NCBI RefSeq assembly: GCF_001262505.1 | Contig: NZ_KQ410732.1 | Location: 477,498-541,497 of the forward strand | Length of the DNA stretch: 64,000 nt | From: Shinella sp. SUS2 | GTDB taxonomy: Bacteria > Pseudomonadota > Alphaproteobacteria > Rhizobiales > Rhizobiaceae | Reading direction: 5' to 3' | In this document: positions 51,764 through 60,562 of the stretch, in pieces | Layout of the letters: every line of letters begins with the position of its first letter | How positions within the stretch are numbered: position 1 is the first letter of the stretch | Program-made: the position numbers and the translations under genes | Notes under the pieces: model-generated | The model's database searches: none | Told to the model about the DNA's origin: nothing | The model's input: only the letters and a program-made list of their open reading frames with translations

Positions 51764-53713
51764 TCACTCACGGCCGTTCACAACGAGATCGACCTTCGTC
51801 ACAAGGCCTTCCGGCGGGAGCTTTCCTTTCCAGGCGATTCTTGGGGCAGGCAGCTTGATTCCGAAACGGGGCGAGTACCAGCCGCCATCGCCGGGGGCAC
51901 CCCCGCTGGCGCATTCCACTTGCCCGGCCTGCGAAAAGGACAGTGTCGCGAGCCGCTGCGCCTCATGAAAGATGCGGATCGCGCCGGCCTCGATCTCTGC
52001 GCGGCAGTCGGGTGCCAGCTGGAAAACGACCTCCGCCGACTGATCGGGGTTGCCGACCAGCGTGTCGTGGATCGAAAAGCCGGAAGGATCGGAAGACACC
52101 GTTCTGCGGTGGATGCACCCGAAGCGCTTCTCGTATCCGTCATGGGAGGCGACGATGCGCCAGTCTTTCCCGTCCGCTACGCTGTCGAGCCGGCTTGAGG
52201 CCTTGTGCGACCAGTTGAACGCGCCCGACATGATGCTCTGGTCGGTATCGCCAAGCGTCAGCGTGTTGTGGGCGCGCGTGCTGCGGAACCAGTCGCGCCA
52301 GGGGCCGCCGGAGTGATAGAGATAGGTGCCGGCATCGACGAACAGGGGGATGCCGTCAATGGTGGCGATCACGGAAAGTGCATCCGCATGGCCATGGGCC
52401 GCGATGGAGAGATAGCCGAGGGGCGCATGATCCATGACGATATGCACGTCGCGGTCGTTTTGCCGCTTTCTGACGATCGTGTGGCCGCCGTCCGCAAAGG
52501 TCATCAGGCCGGAGGGTGGCGGCGTACCGGTGGCGGGCGACCGCAGCAGGGCGTCGCGCAGTTCGTTTTCCTTCGGCCGCGGCCCCGCGGACGGCGTGCC
52601 GAGATAACCGGCAATAGCGGCGGAGACCGAGGCCGCATAGGCCGCTTCATGCCGGGACAAAGTGAGGACGCGCCCCTCGTCATCGTCGCAGATGCCGGGA
52701 ACCTTGCCCTCGGCATCGGAAAGCCAGGCGATGAAGGTCGAAAAGACGCGAAGCCGTGCGTCGACCCCGGCCGAGAGGGGACGGCCCGCCGCGCGCGCGG
52801 CAAAGCAGCAGAGAAGCAGGAACTCGGCGGTGAAGGCGCCGTAGGTCGGCGACTGTTCGGCCCCCACGCCGTCGGCGAGGATCTGCTTGTTCGCCTCTTG
52901 CGCAAGGACCTTCCGCCCCTTGGCTTCGAGCCGGGCTGACAGGGGAAGGTCCGGCATGGCGAGCGAAATCAGGAACTCGCCGGCCACCTCGGCGACGAGG
53001 TGATTGTTGGCCGAGGAGAAACGTGACGGATAGCGGGCCATCCAGACCTGATGCGCGTGGAGGATGGTCCGGATCTTTTCGATCGTTCCGGCCGAGAGCC
53101 GGTCGCCGCAGAGGCTGGTGACGACGAGCAGGCTGATGGCGCGAAGCCCGAGCTCGATGCCGCTGTTCCAGCACAGACCGCGAAATGGCGGATTGGCCGC
53201 ATACCAGCTTTCAAGCGCCGCTTCGATGGTCGCGATCGCTGCGGGATTGCCGGTCAGTGCCGCGTTGGCAGCCAACGGCTGCAGAAACTGCAGCCTGTTG
53301 TATTCCCAAACATATTTGATGTCGCCCAGCGTGCGCTCGTGGCGATAGGGAATGTCGAAGCAATAGGCCTCGCTCCCTGGCCAGAGGCCACCGGTGACGG
53401 GGTCGAGCCGCCAGGCCTCCGCCGGAAACGGGTTTTGCGGGTCGCGCAGCGGCCAGTCGGCTCCGAGTGCGCTGTAGTGCCCGGAAAGCACGGTGCTGCT
53501 TGCAGCCAGTATCTCCGCCTTCATGTCTTCGGATGCGGCAGCGAGATTGGCCGCCAGTCCCGGCAACACCGGTGGAGGACCGGGGGTGCGATAACGCTCC
53601 CAGCCCTCGATGCGGCCGCGCGCGGCCAGCTTCTTGCCCTTCTCGACAAAACGATGGGCGATTTCGGCGGGCCCCATGGCGCGCAGCCGATTCATGTACC
53701 AGGTGAGGGACAT
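51764..53713 (-). CDS. Heparinase II/III-family polysaccharide lyase
   Basis: A 649-residue protein with an N-terminal alpha/alpha-toroid (about residues 40-330) and a C-terminal beta-sandwich, as in heparinase II/III and PL15/PL17-type alginate lyases. YHSGGPWRDWFRSTRAHNTL is the most diagnostic stretch, with GHADALSVIATIDG just before it. It would cleave uronic-acid-containing polysaccharide by beta-elimination. No clear signal peptide starts the protein (MSLTWYMNRLRAMGPAEIAH), so it may act in the cytoplasm or be exported otherwise. It lies behind an AlgD-like dehydrogenase and glycosyltransferase on the same strand, which suggests remodelling of the polymer those genes make. Confidence 0.88.
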   Translation of the reverse strand: MSLTWYMNRLRAMGPAEIAHRFVEKGKKLAARGRIEGWERYRTPGPPPVLPGLAANLAAASEDMKAEILAASSTVLSGHYSALGADWPLRDPQNPFPAEAWRLDPVTGGLWPGSEAYCFDIPYRHERTLGDIKYVWEYNRLQFLQPLAANAALTGNPAAIATIEAALESWYAANPPFRGLCWNSGIELGLRAISLLVVTSLCGDRLSAGTIEKIRTILHAHQVWMARYPSRFSSANNHLVAEVAGEFLISLAMPDLPLSARLEAKGRKVLAQEANKQILADGVGAEQSPTYGAFTAEFLLLCCFAARAAGRPLSAGVDARLRVFSTFIAWLSDAEGKVPGICDDDEGRVLTLSRHEAAYAASVSAAIAGYLGTPSAGPRPKENELRDALLRSPATGTPPPSGLMTFADGGHTIVRKRQNDRDVHIVMDHAPLGYLSIAAHGHADALSVIATIDGIPLFVDAGTYLYHSGGPWRDWFRSTRAHNTLTLGDTDQSIMSGAFNWSHKASSRLDSVADGKDWRIVASHDGYEKRFGCIHRRTVSSDPSGFSIHDTLVGNPDQSAEVVFQLAPDCRAEIEAGAIRIFHEAQRLATLSFSQAGQVECASGGAPGDGGWYSPRFGIKLPAPRIAWKGKLPPEGLVTKVDLVVNGRE

Positions 53714-53830
53714 CGCTAGCTCCCGCAGGTGCCGGTGGCCGAAGCCAGTTCAAAGAGGAATGAGAGTGCAGGAGGCAGGCCCGTCTCCGACGAGGTTACC
53801 CGGAGCCCCGTCGTCGGTGCGGTACGGCCG

Positions 53831-55081
53831 CTATGGCCGCACATTCTTGTAGGCTGCGATCAGCTTCGGGATCTCGTAGCTCCAGGCCATCTGCGTTTCG
53901 ACACGGTGGCGGCCGAAGGCACCCATCTCCGCGCGAAGCGCAGGATCGGCCAGAAGTTCGGCGAGCTTGTCGGCGAAATCGATCGGGTCGTTGGGCTTGG
54001 CATAGAGCGAGGCTTCACGGGCGCTGAAGCGGCCTTCCGTGACGTCGAACTGGACGATCGGCTTGCCGACGGCCATGTATTCGAGGATCTTGTTCATCGT
54101 CGACTTGTCGTTCATCGGGTTCACCCGATCAGGATTGACGCAGACATCCGCGGTCGACAGCACTTCGAAGAGGGTCTGGTCGGGCGCCCGCCCGGTAAAG
54201 GTGACGTAGTCCTTCAGCCCCATCTTTTCCGAGAGCGCCTGCAGGGCCGCGAGGCTGGGGCCGCCGCCGACGAGCGTGAACTGGATGTCCTGTCGGCCGC
54301 GTTCGAAAACCAGGTGGCGGGCAGCCTCGAGCAGGAGGTCGATGCCCTCCTGATCCCCCATGACGCCGACATAACCGATGAGGAAATCGCGGCCATTCTT
54401 CAGGTCCAGGTTGGGGGCGACGGCCTTCACGCGGCTGAGATCCGGCCCGCTGCGGACGACGAAGATGTCCTCGGGCTTCTTTCCGCCGCGCTCCAGCGCG
54501 ATCTTCTTGTAGCTTTCGTTCGTGGAGATCACGGTATCGGCCGTCTTGAAGGTCAGCCATTCGAAAGCGCACATCAGACGCCAGAAGAAACCACGCTTGT
54601 TGAACTTGGCTTCATAGAGTTCCGGGTTGATGTCGTGATGATCGAAGATGTAGCGCTTGCCCAGCAGCTTGAACTGCCAGGCGATGAGAAAGATGAGGTC
54701 CGGCGGGTTGCAGCCGTGCAGTGTGTCGAAGCCGTGACGGAACAGGATCTTCCACGACAGCAACGTCTCCCAGGTGAGCGCCGCGCCATATTCCAGCAGA
54801 TAACCGAGCGCTCCGCCGGCATCGAGCGGCAGGGGATGACGGTAGATGTGGATGCCGTCGAGCTGCTCGTAGCGCGCTGTATAGCCTTTTCCCGTCGGGC
54901 AGATGATCGCCACCTGCGCACCCGCGGCATGGAGGGTGCGCGCCTCCTGCCAGACACGCCGGTCGAAGGGGACGGGCAGGTTCTCGACGATGATGAGGAT
55001 CTTGCGACCCTTCAGGGCGCCGGCGATCTCGGTATTGCCCGAGATGCTGGCCGTTTCGCTCGCTGAGAGAGTTGTGTCCAT
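53831..55081 (-). CDS. Glycosyltransferase family 4-type protein
   Basis: A 416-residue GT-B glycosyltransferase. The N-terminal half includes ILIIVENLPVPFDRRVWQEA, a common opening in GT4 enzymes of surface polysaccharide clusters, and YIFDHHDINPELYEAKF. The C-terminal nucleotide-sugar half includes DFLIGYVGVMGDQEGIDLLL and ADVCVNPDRVNPMNDKSTMN. It should transfer a sugar to the growing repeat unit at the inner membrane. The ATG at 55081 was chosen for the TGAGG upstream; a GTG at 55096 would overlap the dehydrogenase gene by four bases. Sugar specificity is unknown. Confidence 0.88.
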   Translation of the reverse strand: MDTTLSASETASISGNTEIAGALKGRKILIIVENLPVPFDRRVWQEARTLHAAGAQVAIICPTGKGYTARYEQLDGIHIYRHPLPLDAGGALGYLLEYGAALTWETLLSWKILFRHGFDTLHGCNPPDLIFLIAWQFKLLGKRYIFDHHDINPELYEAKFNKRGFFWRLMCAFEWLTFKTADTVISTNESYKKIALERGGKKPEDIFVVRSGPDLSRVKAVAPNLDLKNGRDFLIGYVGVMGDQEGIDLLLEAARHLVFERGRQDIQFTLVGGGPSLAALQALSEKMGLKDYVTFTGRAPDQTLFEVLSTADVCVNPDRVNPMNDKSTMNKILEYMAVGKPIVQFDVTEGRFSAREASLYAKPNDPIDFADKLAELLADPALRAEMGAFGRHRVETQMAWSYEIPKLIAAYKNVRP

Positions 55082-55092
55082 CGCGGCGGGCC

Positions 55093-56361
55093 TCACGAAA
55101 GCGCGTTCAGATTGATGATGTCGTCATATTTGCCGATGTCGAGCTTGCGATAGGTGTCGTTGGCAATGATGACGCGGTCATAGGCCGTGCCTTCCGCGAC
55201 CTCCTTCGACACAAGCAGCTGTGCGAGTGTCGGGATCTGGGTATAGGCGTAGCCGAGGTTGGCGCCGACGAGCTTGTTCGCATCGATCGCCGGATCGAAG
55301 ACGGAAAGTTTGTAGCCTTCGCGCAGAAGACCGCGGGCGAGATCGATGTTCGGGCTCTCGCGCAGGTCGTCGGTGTGCGCCTTGAAGGCGAGGCCAACGA
55401 GGAGGATGGCGGCACCCGGCTTGAGGCCACGGGTCGAATGCTCGAAAAGGCGGTATTTGTGCGCTTCGTTCGAGCGCAGCAGGGAATCGACCAGGTGTGT
55501 ATGCGCGCCGCAATCGGCAGCGATGAACTGCATGGCACGCACGTCCTTGGGCAGGCACGAGCCGCCGAAGGCGCCGCCCGGGCGCATGTAGTAGGGGGAG
55601 ATGTTGAGCTTGGTGTCGGAGACGAAAATCTCGTGTACTTTCTTGGCGCTGAGCCCCAGCTGCATGCAGATGCGGCCGACCTCGTTGGCATAGGCCACTT
55701 TCAGGGCATGCCACGTATTGTCGACGAATTTGGTGATTTCGGATTCGCCCAGGTGAACATAGAAGGTCGGCGCCTTCAGGTTCTTGTTCAGGAGATCCAT
55801 GCGGGCGCTCGGCTTTCCGTCGACGGTGCCGATGACGATTTTCGGGGGGTCGAAATAGTCCTGCACGGCGGAGGATTCACGCAGGAATTCCGGATTGTAG
55901 ACGAGTTCGACGCTGCGCTCGAAGGCGCTGCCGAGTTCCGAGGCAAGGATCGGCGCGATCAGGCCTTCGACGGTGCCTGGACGTATGGTCGAGCGATAGA
56001 CGACGGTCAGCGGTGAGGTCCGGTTCTTTCCGATTGCGGCCGCGATCTGGCGGGTCACCTCGGCGATATAGGTCATGTTGTGCGCGCCGTCGGGTGCGCT
56101 CGGCGTGCCGACGCAGACGATGGCGATGTCGCAGTCCTCGAGATGGTGCTTGATCTCCGTGTGCGCGGAGATACGGCCGGCCTTCAAGCCCTCCGTCAAA
56201 AGTTCGTCGACGCCCGGTTCCGTGATCGGCGAGACGCCGCGGTTGATCTGGTTGACCTTCTTTTCGCTGATATCGAAGCCGATGACCTCATGGCCCTCTT
56301 TTGCAATGCAGCACATGGCAGTGAAACCCACATAGCCGAGGCCGAAAATCGCGACTTTCAT
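55093..56361 (-). CDS. Nucleotide-sugar dehydrogenase, AlgD-like (GDP-mannose 6-dehydrogenase type)
   Basis: A 422-residue NAD-dependent dehydrogenase. The Rossmann motif GLGYVG lies at 7-12; Cys269 in GGSCLPKD is the catalytic thiol, and YYMRPGGAFGGS before it is closer to AlgD than to UDP-glucose dehydrogenases. Product would be GDP-mannuronate or a similar uronic acid for a surface polymer. It is the first gene of a leftward set with a glycosyltransferase and a uronate-polymer lyase. UDP-glucose or other sugar substrates remain possible. Confidence 0.9.
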   Translation of the reverse strand: MKVAIFGLGYVGFTAMCCIAKEGHEVIGFDISEKKVNQINRGVSPITEPGVDELLTEGLKAGRISAHTEIKHHLEDCDIAIVCVGTPSAPDGAHNMTYIAEVTRQIAAAIGKNRTSPLTVVYRSTIRPGTVEGLIAPILASELGSAFERSVELVYNPEFLRESSAVQDYFDPPKIVIGTVDGKPSARMDLLNKNLKAPTFYVHLGESEITKFVDNTWHALKVAYANEVGRICMQLGLSAKKVHEIFVSDTKLNISPYYMRPGGAFGGSCLPKDVRAMQFIAADCGAHTHLVDSLLRSNEAHKYRLFEHSTRGLKPGAAILLVGLAFKAHTDDLRESPNIDLARGLLREGYKLSVFDPAIDANKLVGANLGYAYTQIPTLAQLLVSKEVAEGTAYDRVIIANDTYRKLDIGKYDDIINLNALS

Positions 56362-56636
56362 TCAACAGTCCCCAATTCGTAGTCTAGAAAAACCGGCGCC
56401 GTTTCCGGCGTTGCAACATACCCTACGGCAACATCCTAACTATTTCCTGCGTACGCACGCCGCCGTTATCGCAGCCACCTGTAGCAGCCATTCGTTTCGT
56501 ATTGGTTTGAGTTGCTCTCACAAATTGCTTTTACTGGCGCTTTTTTCTGCGCCTGCCCAAATCGGCACAATGCATCGTTTCGCCCGCTCGCGCGTGGGAT
56601 ACGGCAGGGCGAGCTGATCGTGCGGTTGCTGAAAGC

Positions 56637-57044
56637 CTAGCTGGTGGACGCTGCGGCGGCGAGAAGGATCGCCAGGACGATATGCGTCAGGTGGTGCAGT
56701 GTCTGGTCCATGCCGAAAAGCCACCAGAAACCGGTCTGCTGCGGCGTGAGCTTCGCGCGCCGGGCGGCATGGCTCTTCAGGCGGTCGATCGTGCCATGGA
56801 CGAGGGCATCGACAAGGCCGAGCCAGACGAGCGTCGGTGAAACGACGAGAAAGAGCAGGGCGGTGATGGTGCCATGTACGCCGGCATGGATGGCGAGCGG
56901 AAGCACCCAGTCCTTGCAACGCTCCTTGCCCATCACCATCCATTTCGTCTGGAAGATGAAATCGCCCAGCAGGTGCTTTGCGAGAAACGCCACCAGGGCA
57001 ATGGCGATCCATGCGGTGGAGATCTGGTCCGGTATGTCGATCAT
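56637..57044 (-). CDS. DUF3307 membrane protein
   Basis: A 135-residue membrane protein with four hydrophobic segments. FLAKHLLGDFIFQTKWMVMG near residues 20-40 and LAIHAGVHGTITALLFLVV match DUF3307. Histidines and an aspartate within the helices are a family feature. Function is unknown; the family often stands alone. It lies between the AGE epimerase and the AlgD-like gene, all leftward, with gaps of about 135 and 275 bases, so it may be independently transcribed. Confidence 0.85.
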   Translation of the reverse strand: MIDIPDQISTAWIAIALVAFLAKHLLGDFIFQTKWMVMGKERCKDWVLPLAIHAGVHGTITALLFLVVSPTLVWLGLVDALVHGTIDRLKSHAARRAKLTPQQTGFWWLFGMDQTLHHLTHIVLAILLAAAASTS

Positions 57045-57178
57045 TCCGCTCCTGTCTGCCGGCCCTTGCAGCCGGCAGGCCCTAGATTTGTTTTCGCGCC
57101 TCTGCGAAGGTCGAAAGACTGTCGCGGCCTGCCCCGCATCTGCCGGTGCAGGCCGCCGCAGGCCGTCGCCGGGATGAC

Positions 57179-58420
57179 CTAGCGGCCACCTGCCTCGATG
57201 ATACCCTTCGTCAGGCTGCCTGTCGCCGGGTAGAGCGGGATCAGGCAGGCCTGGAGCGCATGATAGATGTCTCCCTTGCCGGCGAACAGGGTGTAGCTCG
57301 GCACGAGATCTTCCGTCAGTTCTTCATGCCAGCCGCCGCGCTCCTGATCAAGGAAGTGTCGCGCGATGGTGTCCCAGATCGTGCGATACCAGGTCTCGTG
57401 GAAATCGCTCGGCATATGCTCTGCAAGGAACGCCGCCGCGCCGGCGCCTTCGGCCATCGGCCACCAGAGCTTGTTGCGCTTGGCCGGTTCGTCGTTCCAG
57501 TCGAGCGTGTAGAAAAAGCCGCCCTTTTCCTTGTCCCAGCCGAGTGCGATCGACTGGGCGAAGAGCGCTTGGGCCGCTTCGGGCATCCAGGCGTGTTTCT
57601 TGCCGCCGAGCACGTAGAGTTGCAGGATGAGGCGCGCCCATTCCAGCCAGTGACCGGGCGTGGTGCCGGAGGGGCGGAACATCTCGTTGCCACGATAGTC
57701 CTTGTCCAGCACCCAGTTCTCGTCGAAGTGCTCGGCCACGCGGAAGCCGTTTTCGCCCGCACGGCGGCGGATGATCAGATCGGCGATGCGCTCTGCCTTG
57801 TCGAGATAGCCCGTCTCGCCGGTCGCCTCGAAGGCGGCCATCAGGGCTTCCGTCAGGTGCATGTTGGAATTCTGCCCGCGATAGCCGGGGATCGTGGTCC
57901 AGTCCGCCTCGTACTCTTCGGTGATCGCGCCGTGCTTGTCTTCCCAGAAGCGCTTTTCCAGAACGTCGGTCACGTCGGCGATCATGCGGTCGGCGTCCGG
58001 GTGTCCGGCAACCTTGGCGCTGGAAGCGGCAAGCAGCACGAAGGCGTGGCCATATCCCTGCTTGCTGGCATCGAGCAGGCCGGCATTGTCGAGCGACCAG
58101 TGGTAGCCGCCGCGCTCGTGGTCGCGGTGCTTTTCCCAAAGGTATTTCATGCCGTGGTCGACAATGGCATCGGAGCCGGGGCGGCCGAGCAGGCTGCCGA
58201 TGGAAAAGCAATGTACCATGCGGGCCGTGGAGTGAATGCCGCGCACGGGATTGCCGGGGTTGAGCGGGCGGCCCTCGGCATCAAGTTCATGAAACCCGCC
58301 GAGCGGATTGAAAGCCCTGTTCTGGAAGAAATCGAAGAGACGGTTAGCTTCGCGCCAAAGCCATTGGCGATGATACTCGCGCTTGCTCCAAGCCGTGCCG
58401 AGATGTCCCGTTGCACCCAT
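57179..58420 (-). CDS. AGE-family epimerase/isomerase
   Basis: A 413-residue (alpha/alpha)6-barrel protein related to N-acylglucosamine 2-epimerase, mannose isomerase and sulfoquinovose isomerase YihS. Typical segments include the FQNRAFNPLGGFHELDAEGR opening, GYGHAFVLLAASSA, GHWLEWARLILQL and the late AGKGDIYHALQACLIPLYP, with catalytic-type histidines. The ATG at 58420 has AAGGAGAACGCATC before it. Substrate is uncertain; a mannose/fructose or mannose/glucose interconversion would connect to the GDP-mannose dehydrogenase-like gene nearby. Confidence 0.88.
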   Translation of the reverse strand: MGATGHLGTAWSKREYHRQWLWREANRLFDFFQNRAFNPLGGFHELDAEGRPLNPGNPVRGIHSTARMVHCFSIGSLLGRPGSDAIVDHGMKYLWEKHRDHERGGYHWSLDNAGLLDASKQGYGHAFVLLAASSAKVAGHPDADRMIADVTDVLEKRFWEDKHGAITEEYEADWTTIPGYRGQNSNMHLTEALMAAFEATGETGYLDKAERIADLIIRRRAGENGFRVAEHFDENWVLDKDYRGNEMFRPSGTTPGHWLEWARLILQLYVLGGKKHAWMPEAAQALFAQSIALGWDKEKGGFFYTLDWNDEPAKRNKLWWPMAEGAGAAAFLAEHMPSDFHETWYRTIWDTIARHFLDQERGGWHEELTEDLVPSYTLFAGKGDIYHALQACLIPLYPATGSLTKGIIEAGGR

Positions 58421-58870
58421 GATGCGTTCTCCTTTTTTATCGGTCCGCATTGTTGTTTACCGTGTCGGTGCCGTCGGGAGCGCGGGGGAAAACGACCGTG
58501 GCGTGGCGTTCACGCACGGCCCGCAACGCTCGCAATGACGGTTGGCCTCCGGACAGGTGGGAGGGGAGTTATGGCCCAGAACGGACCGGGTCGCAACCCG
58601 CTCTGCCCGTGCTTCACTCGCCCGGCAACGTGCCGCTCGATGGGATCCGTCGGCGGCGACATGAGCCGAAATGCGCGAAAGGACCGCCGATTGGCCGGCC
58701 CCGTGGGGAATTATGAACGGCGAATTTATCAGTGTGGCGAAATTGAGAAAAAATACCCTACCAATCTTATAGGGATAATATATAAATTACTCCCAGAGAG
58801 CGGGCGGGCATTCGTGCTCGCCTTGGAGAAGACCGGGAATCCGGCCTCCGCAAGCAAGGGATGTTGGCGA
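58421..58870. other. Intergenic region with AT-rich island
   Basis: No gene is seen. Bases about 58735-58795 are conspicuously AT-rich, including GATAATATATAAATTAC, within a GC-rich background. CCCTA at 58756 and TAGGG at 58770 form a short inverted repeat. The island is a likely promoter or binding site for the small gene that follows or for the leftward epimerase gene. Confidence 0.5.
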
Positions 58871-59032
58871 ATGAGAAATGCGAAACTCGGCGGCCGTTCC
58901 ACCTATGGAGCCCTCACCGCCGTGAGCGACCGCAGGACGCGCCGCGCCGAGCGGCAGTTTCTTGTCAACAACATCGCCGTGGCCGGTGCTTTCCTGTTCG
59001 TCGGCGCAGTGGTTTTCGGCCTCGTCGGCTGA
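58871..59032 (+). CDS. Small single-span membrane protein, hypothetical
   Basis: A 53-residue protein. The first 30 residues are basic (DRRTRRAERQ) and the last 20 form one hydrophobic helix (NIAVAGAFLFVGAVVFGLVG) ending directly at the stop. Codon third positions are G/C-rich. AAGGGATG lies about ten bases before the ATG. Such small basic single-span proteins are common near surface polysaccharide genes, but I do not recognise the family. A GC-rich hairpin with a T-run follows. Confidence 0.6.
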   Translation: MRNAKLGGRSTYGALTAVSDRRTRRAERQFLVNNIAVAGAFLFVGAVVFGLVG

Positions 59033-59446
59033 TTTCCGATTTTCCTGTCGCAAAGCAGGGGAGAACTTGGGGGTGGCCCCGCTCCCTGTTTTCTACGTAT
59101 CCGGTCCTCTTCGCATGGGATGAGGCCGTCGAACCATTCGGCCTGTGAGGGCGGCAGCCCCTCCCGGCATTTTGGATGCGATATGGCCGACGCCGGATCT
59201 TCGCTGCACGCACCGATCGAAGCTGGTTTTGACGCGCATGGTCGATCCCCCGCACCTTCTTCCATCCTGACAGTTCTCACCGCCTGAAGCCCGTTGGCGT
59301 ATCCGATAGAGGACCAATGACGGCCGAGCTTCATTGAGCAGGCCGATTGTGGAGTCGCGCTCTGCGTGCGCTTTAACGAAATCCTAGTGGCGAAATGTTA
59401 ACAGCAACCATGACTTCGTCCGGACGTATGAAATGGGGAGAAAGAC
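59033..59446. other. Intergenic region before the second glycosyltransferase
   Basis: No gene is seen. A terminator-like hairpin is at the left end (listed separately). The right end holds AGTGGCGAAATGTTAACAGC and the ribosome site GGGGAGAAAG before the glycosyltransferase ATG, so the promoter probably lies in the last 100 bases. Confidence 0.4.
59055..59092 (+). terminator. Probable terminator after the small membrane protein gene
   Basis: CAGGGGAG pairs with CTCCCTG with a bulge, enclosing an inner GGGG/CCCC stem, followed by TTTTCT. The structure is imperfect but well placed. Confidence 0.45.
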
Positions 59447-60562
59447 ATGCTTCAGCGCGCCCATGATGGCCGCGTCATCCATGTCCTGGTGGCGACACCG
59501 GCTGGGACTACGGGGCAGGGCGGCATCGACAGGGTTATGGCTTCGCTGAAGCGTGAACTCGAGCAGCACACCCGGAGCGATGTGCGGGTGCGCTTTCTTG
59601 CCAGCCGGGGCAGCGGCCATGTCGCCTTCTCTGCTTTGCATGCCCTGAATTTCTGCGCGAGAATGCTCGCTGCCCGCTTTCGTGGCAAAGTCGATGTCGT
59701 GCACATCAACCTTGCCAGCCACGGCAGTACCTATCGCAAGCTTGTCATTTCCCGCTGGGCGGAGATGCTCGGCATCCCCTACGTGCTCCATCTTCACGGC
59801 GGCGGATATGCGAGTTTCTGGTCTGGGGCGAGTGCGTCGCTCAGCCGAAGGATCGGCACGATGTTCCGGCAGGCCAGCGGCGTCGTGGTGCTCGGGAAAA
59901 TCTGGCGGGACTTCGTCCTCGGCAAGGTCCGCGAGGCGGAAGAGCGCGTGATCGTGGTGCCGAACGCCACCGAAATTCCCAGCCTCCCGCATATCGGGGG
60001 CGGTGATACGGTCCACATTCTGTTTCTCGGCAGGATCGAGAAGGACAAGGGAACGCCGGAACTGTGCGAAGCCCTCGGCCTGATGGCGGACATGCCGGGC
60101 TGGCGCGCGACCATTGCCGGTTCCGGCGATGTGGAGACGTTGCGCCACCGGCTGGGCCAGCTCGGCCTTTCCGCACGCGTGGCCGTTCCAGGTTGGCAGG
60201 GGCCGGACGATGTTGCACGGCTGCTTGCCGAGGCGGATATCCTGACGCTTCCCTCCTTCGTCGAAAATCAACCGATCTCGATCATCGAGGGCATGGCGGC
60301 GGGCCTTGCGGTCGTCGCAACGCCGGTGGGTGCCGTCGAGGATATCGTCAGCGACGGCGAGACCGGATTTCTCGTTCCCCCCGGCGACGTCGCGGCGCTC
60401 AAGGACGCGCTTGCGCGGCTGGTCGCAGAACCGGACCTGCGTCGGCGGATGGGGGAGGCAGGCAGAGAGCAGCACCGGGCGCGGCTGGACATGGCGCCCT
60501 TTGCCGATGCGCTATGCGCCATCTGGCGGGCCGCGGCCACAAGTCGGATGGAGAAACGATGA
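59447..60562 (+). CDS. Glycosyltransferase family 4-type protein
   Basis: A 371-residue GT-B glycosyltransferase. The N-terminal acceptor domain opens VIHVLVATPAGTTGQGGIDR, with an arginine/glycine-rich loop; DVVHINLASHGSTYRK and PYVLHLHGGGYASFW follow. The C-terminal donor domain has LFLGRIEKDKGTPELCEAL, LPSFVENQPISIIEGMAAGL and PVGAVEDIVSDGETGFLVPP with the conserved E-x7-E motif. It is coupled (ATGA) to the CapK-like gene and starts a rightward polysaccharide operon. GGGGAGAAAG precedes the ATG. Donor and acceptor are unknown. Confidence 0.9.
   Translation: MLQRAHDGRVIHVLVATPAGTTGQGGIDRVMASLKRELEQHTRSDVRVRFLASRGSGHVAFSALHALNFCARMLAARFRGKVDVVHINLASHGSTYRKLVISRWAEMLGIPYVLHLHGGGYASFWSGASASLSRRIGTMFRQASGVVVLGKIWRDFVLGKVREAEERVIVVPNATEIPSLPHIGGGDTVHILFLGRIEKDKGTPELCEALGLMADMPGWRATIAGSGDVETLRHRLGQLGLSARVAVPGWQGPDDVARLLAEADILTLPSFVENQPISIIEGMAAGLAVVATPVGAVEDIVSDGETGFLVPPGDVAALKDALARLVAEPDLRRRMGEAGREQHRARLDMAPFADALCAIWRAAATSRMEKR

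Noticed and set aside
56362..56636. Possible small plus-strand frame in the gap between the DUF3307 and AlgD-like genes
   Set aside because: Codon use is not biased and there is no domain-like sequence; the gap more likely holds the promoter of the dehydrogenase gene.
57146..59032. A 628-codon plus-strand frame across the AGE epimerase gene and beyond
   Set aside because: The bulk is antisense to the epimerase. Only its last 53 codons, from 58871, look like a real small protein and are listed separately.
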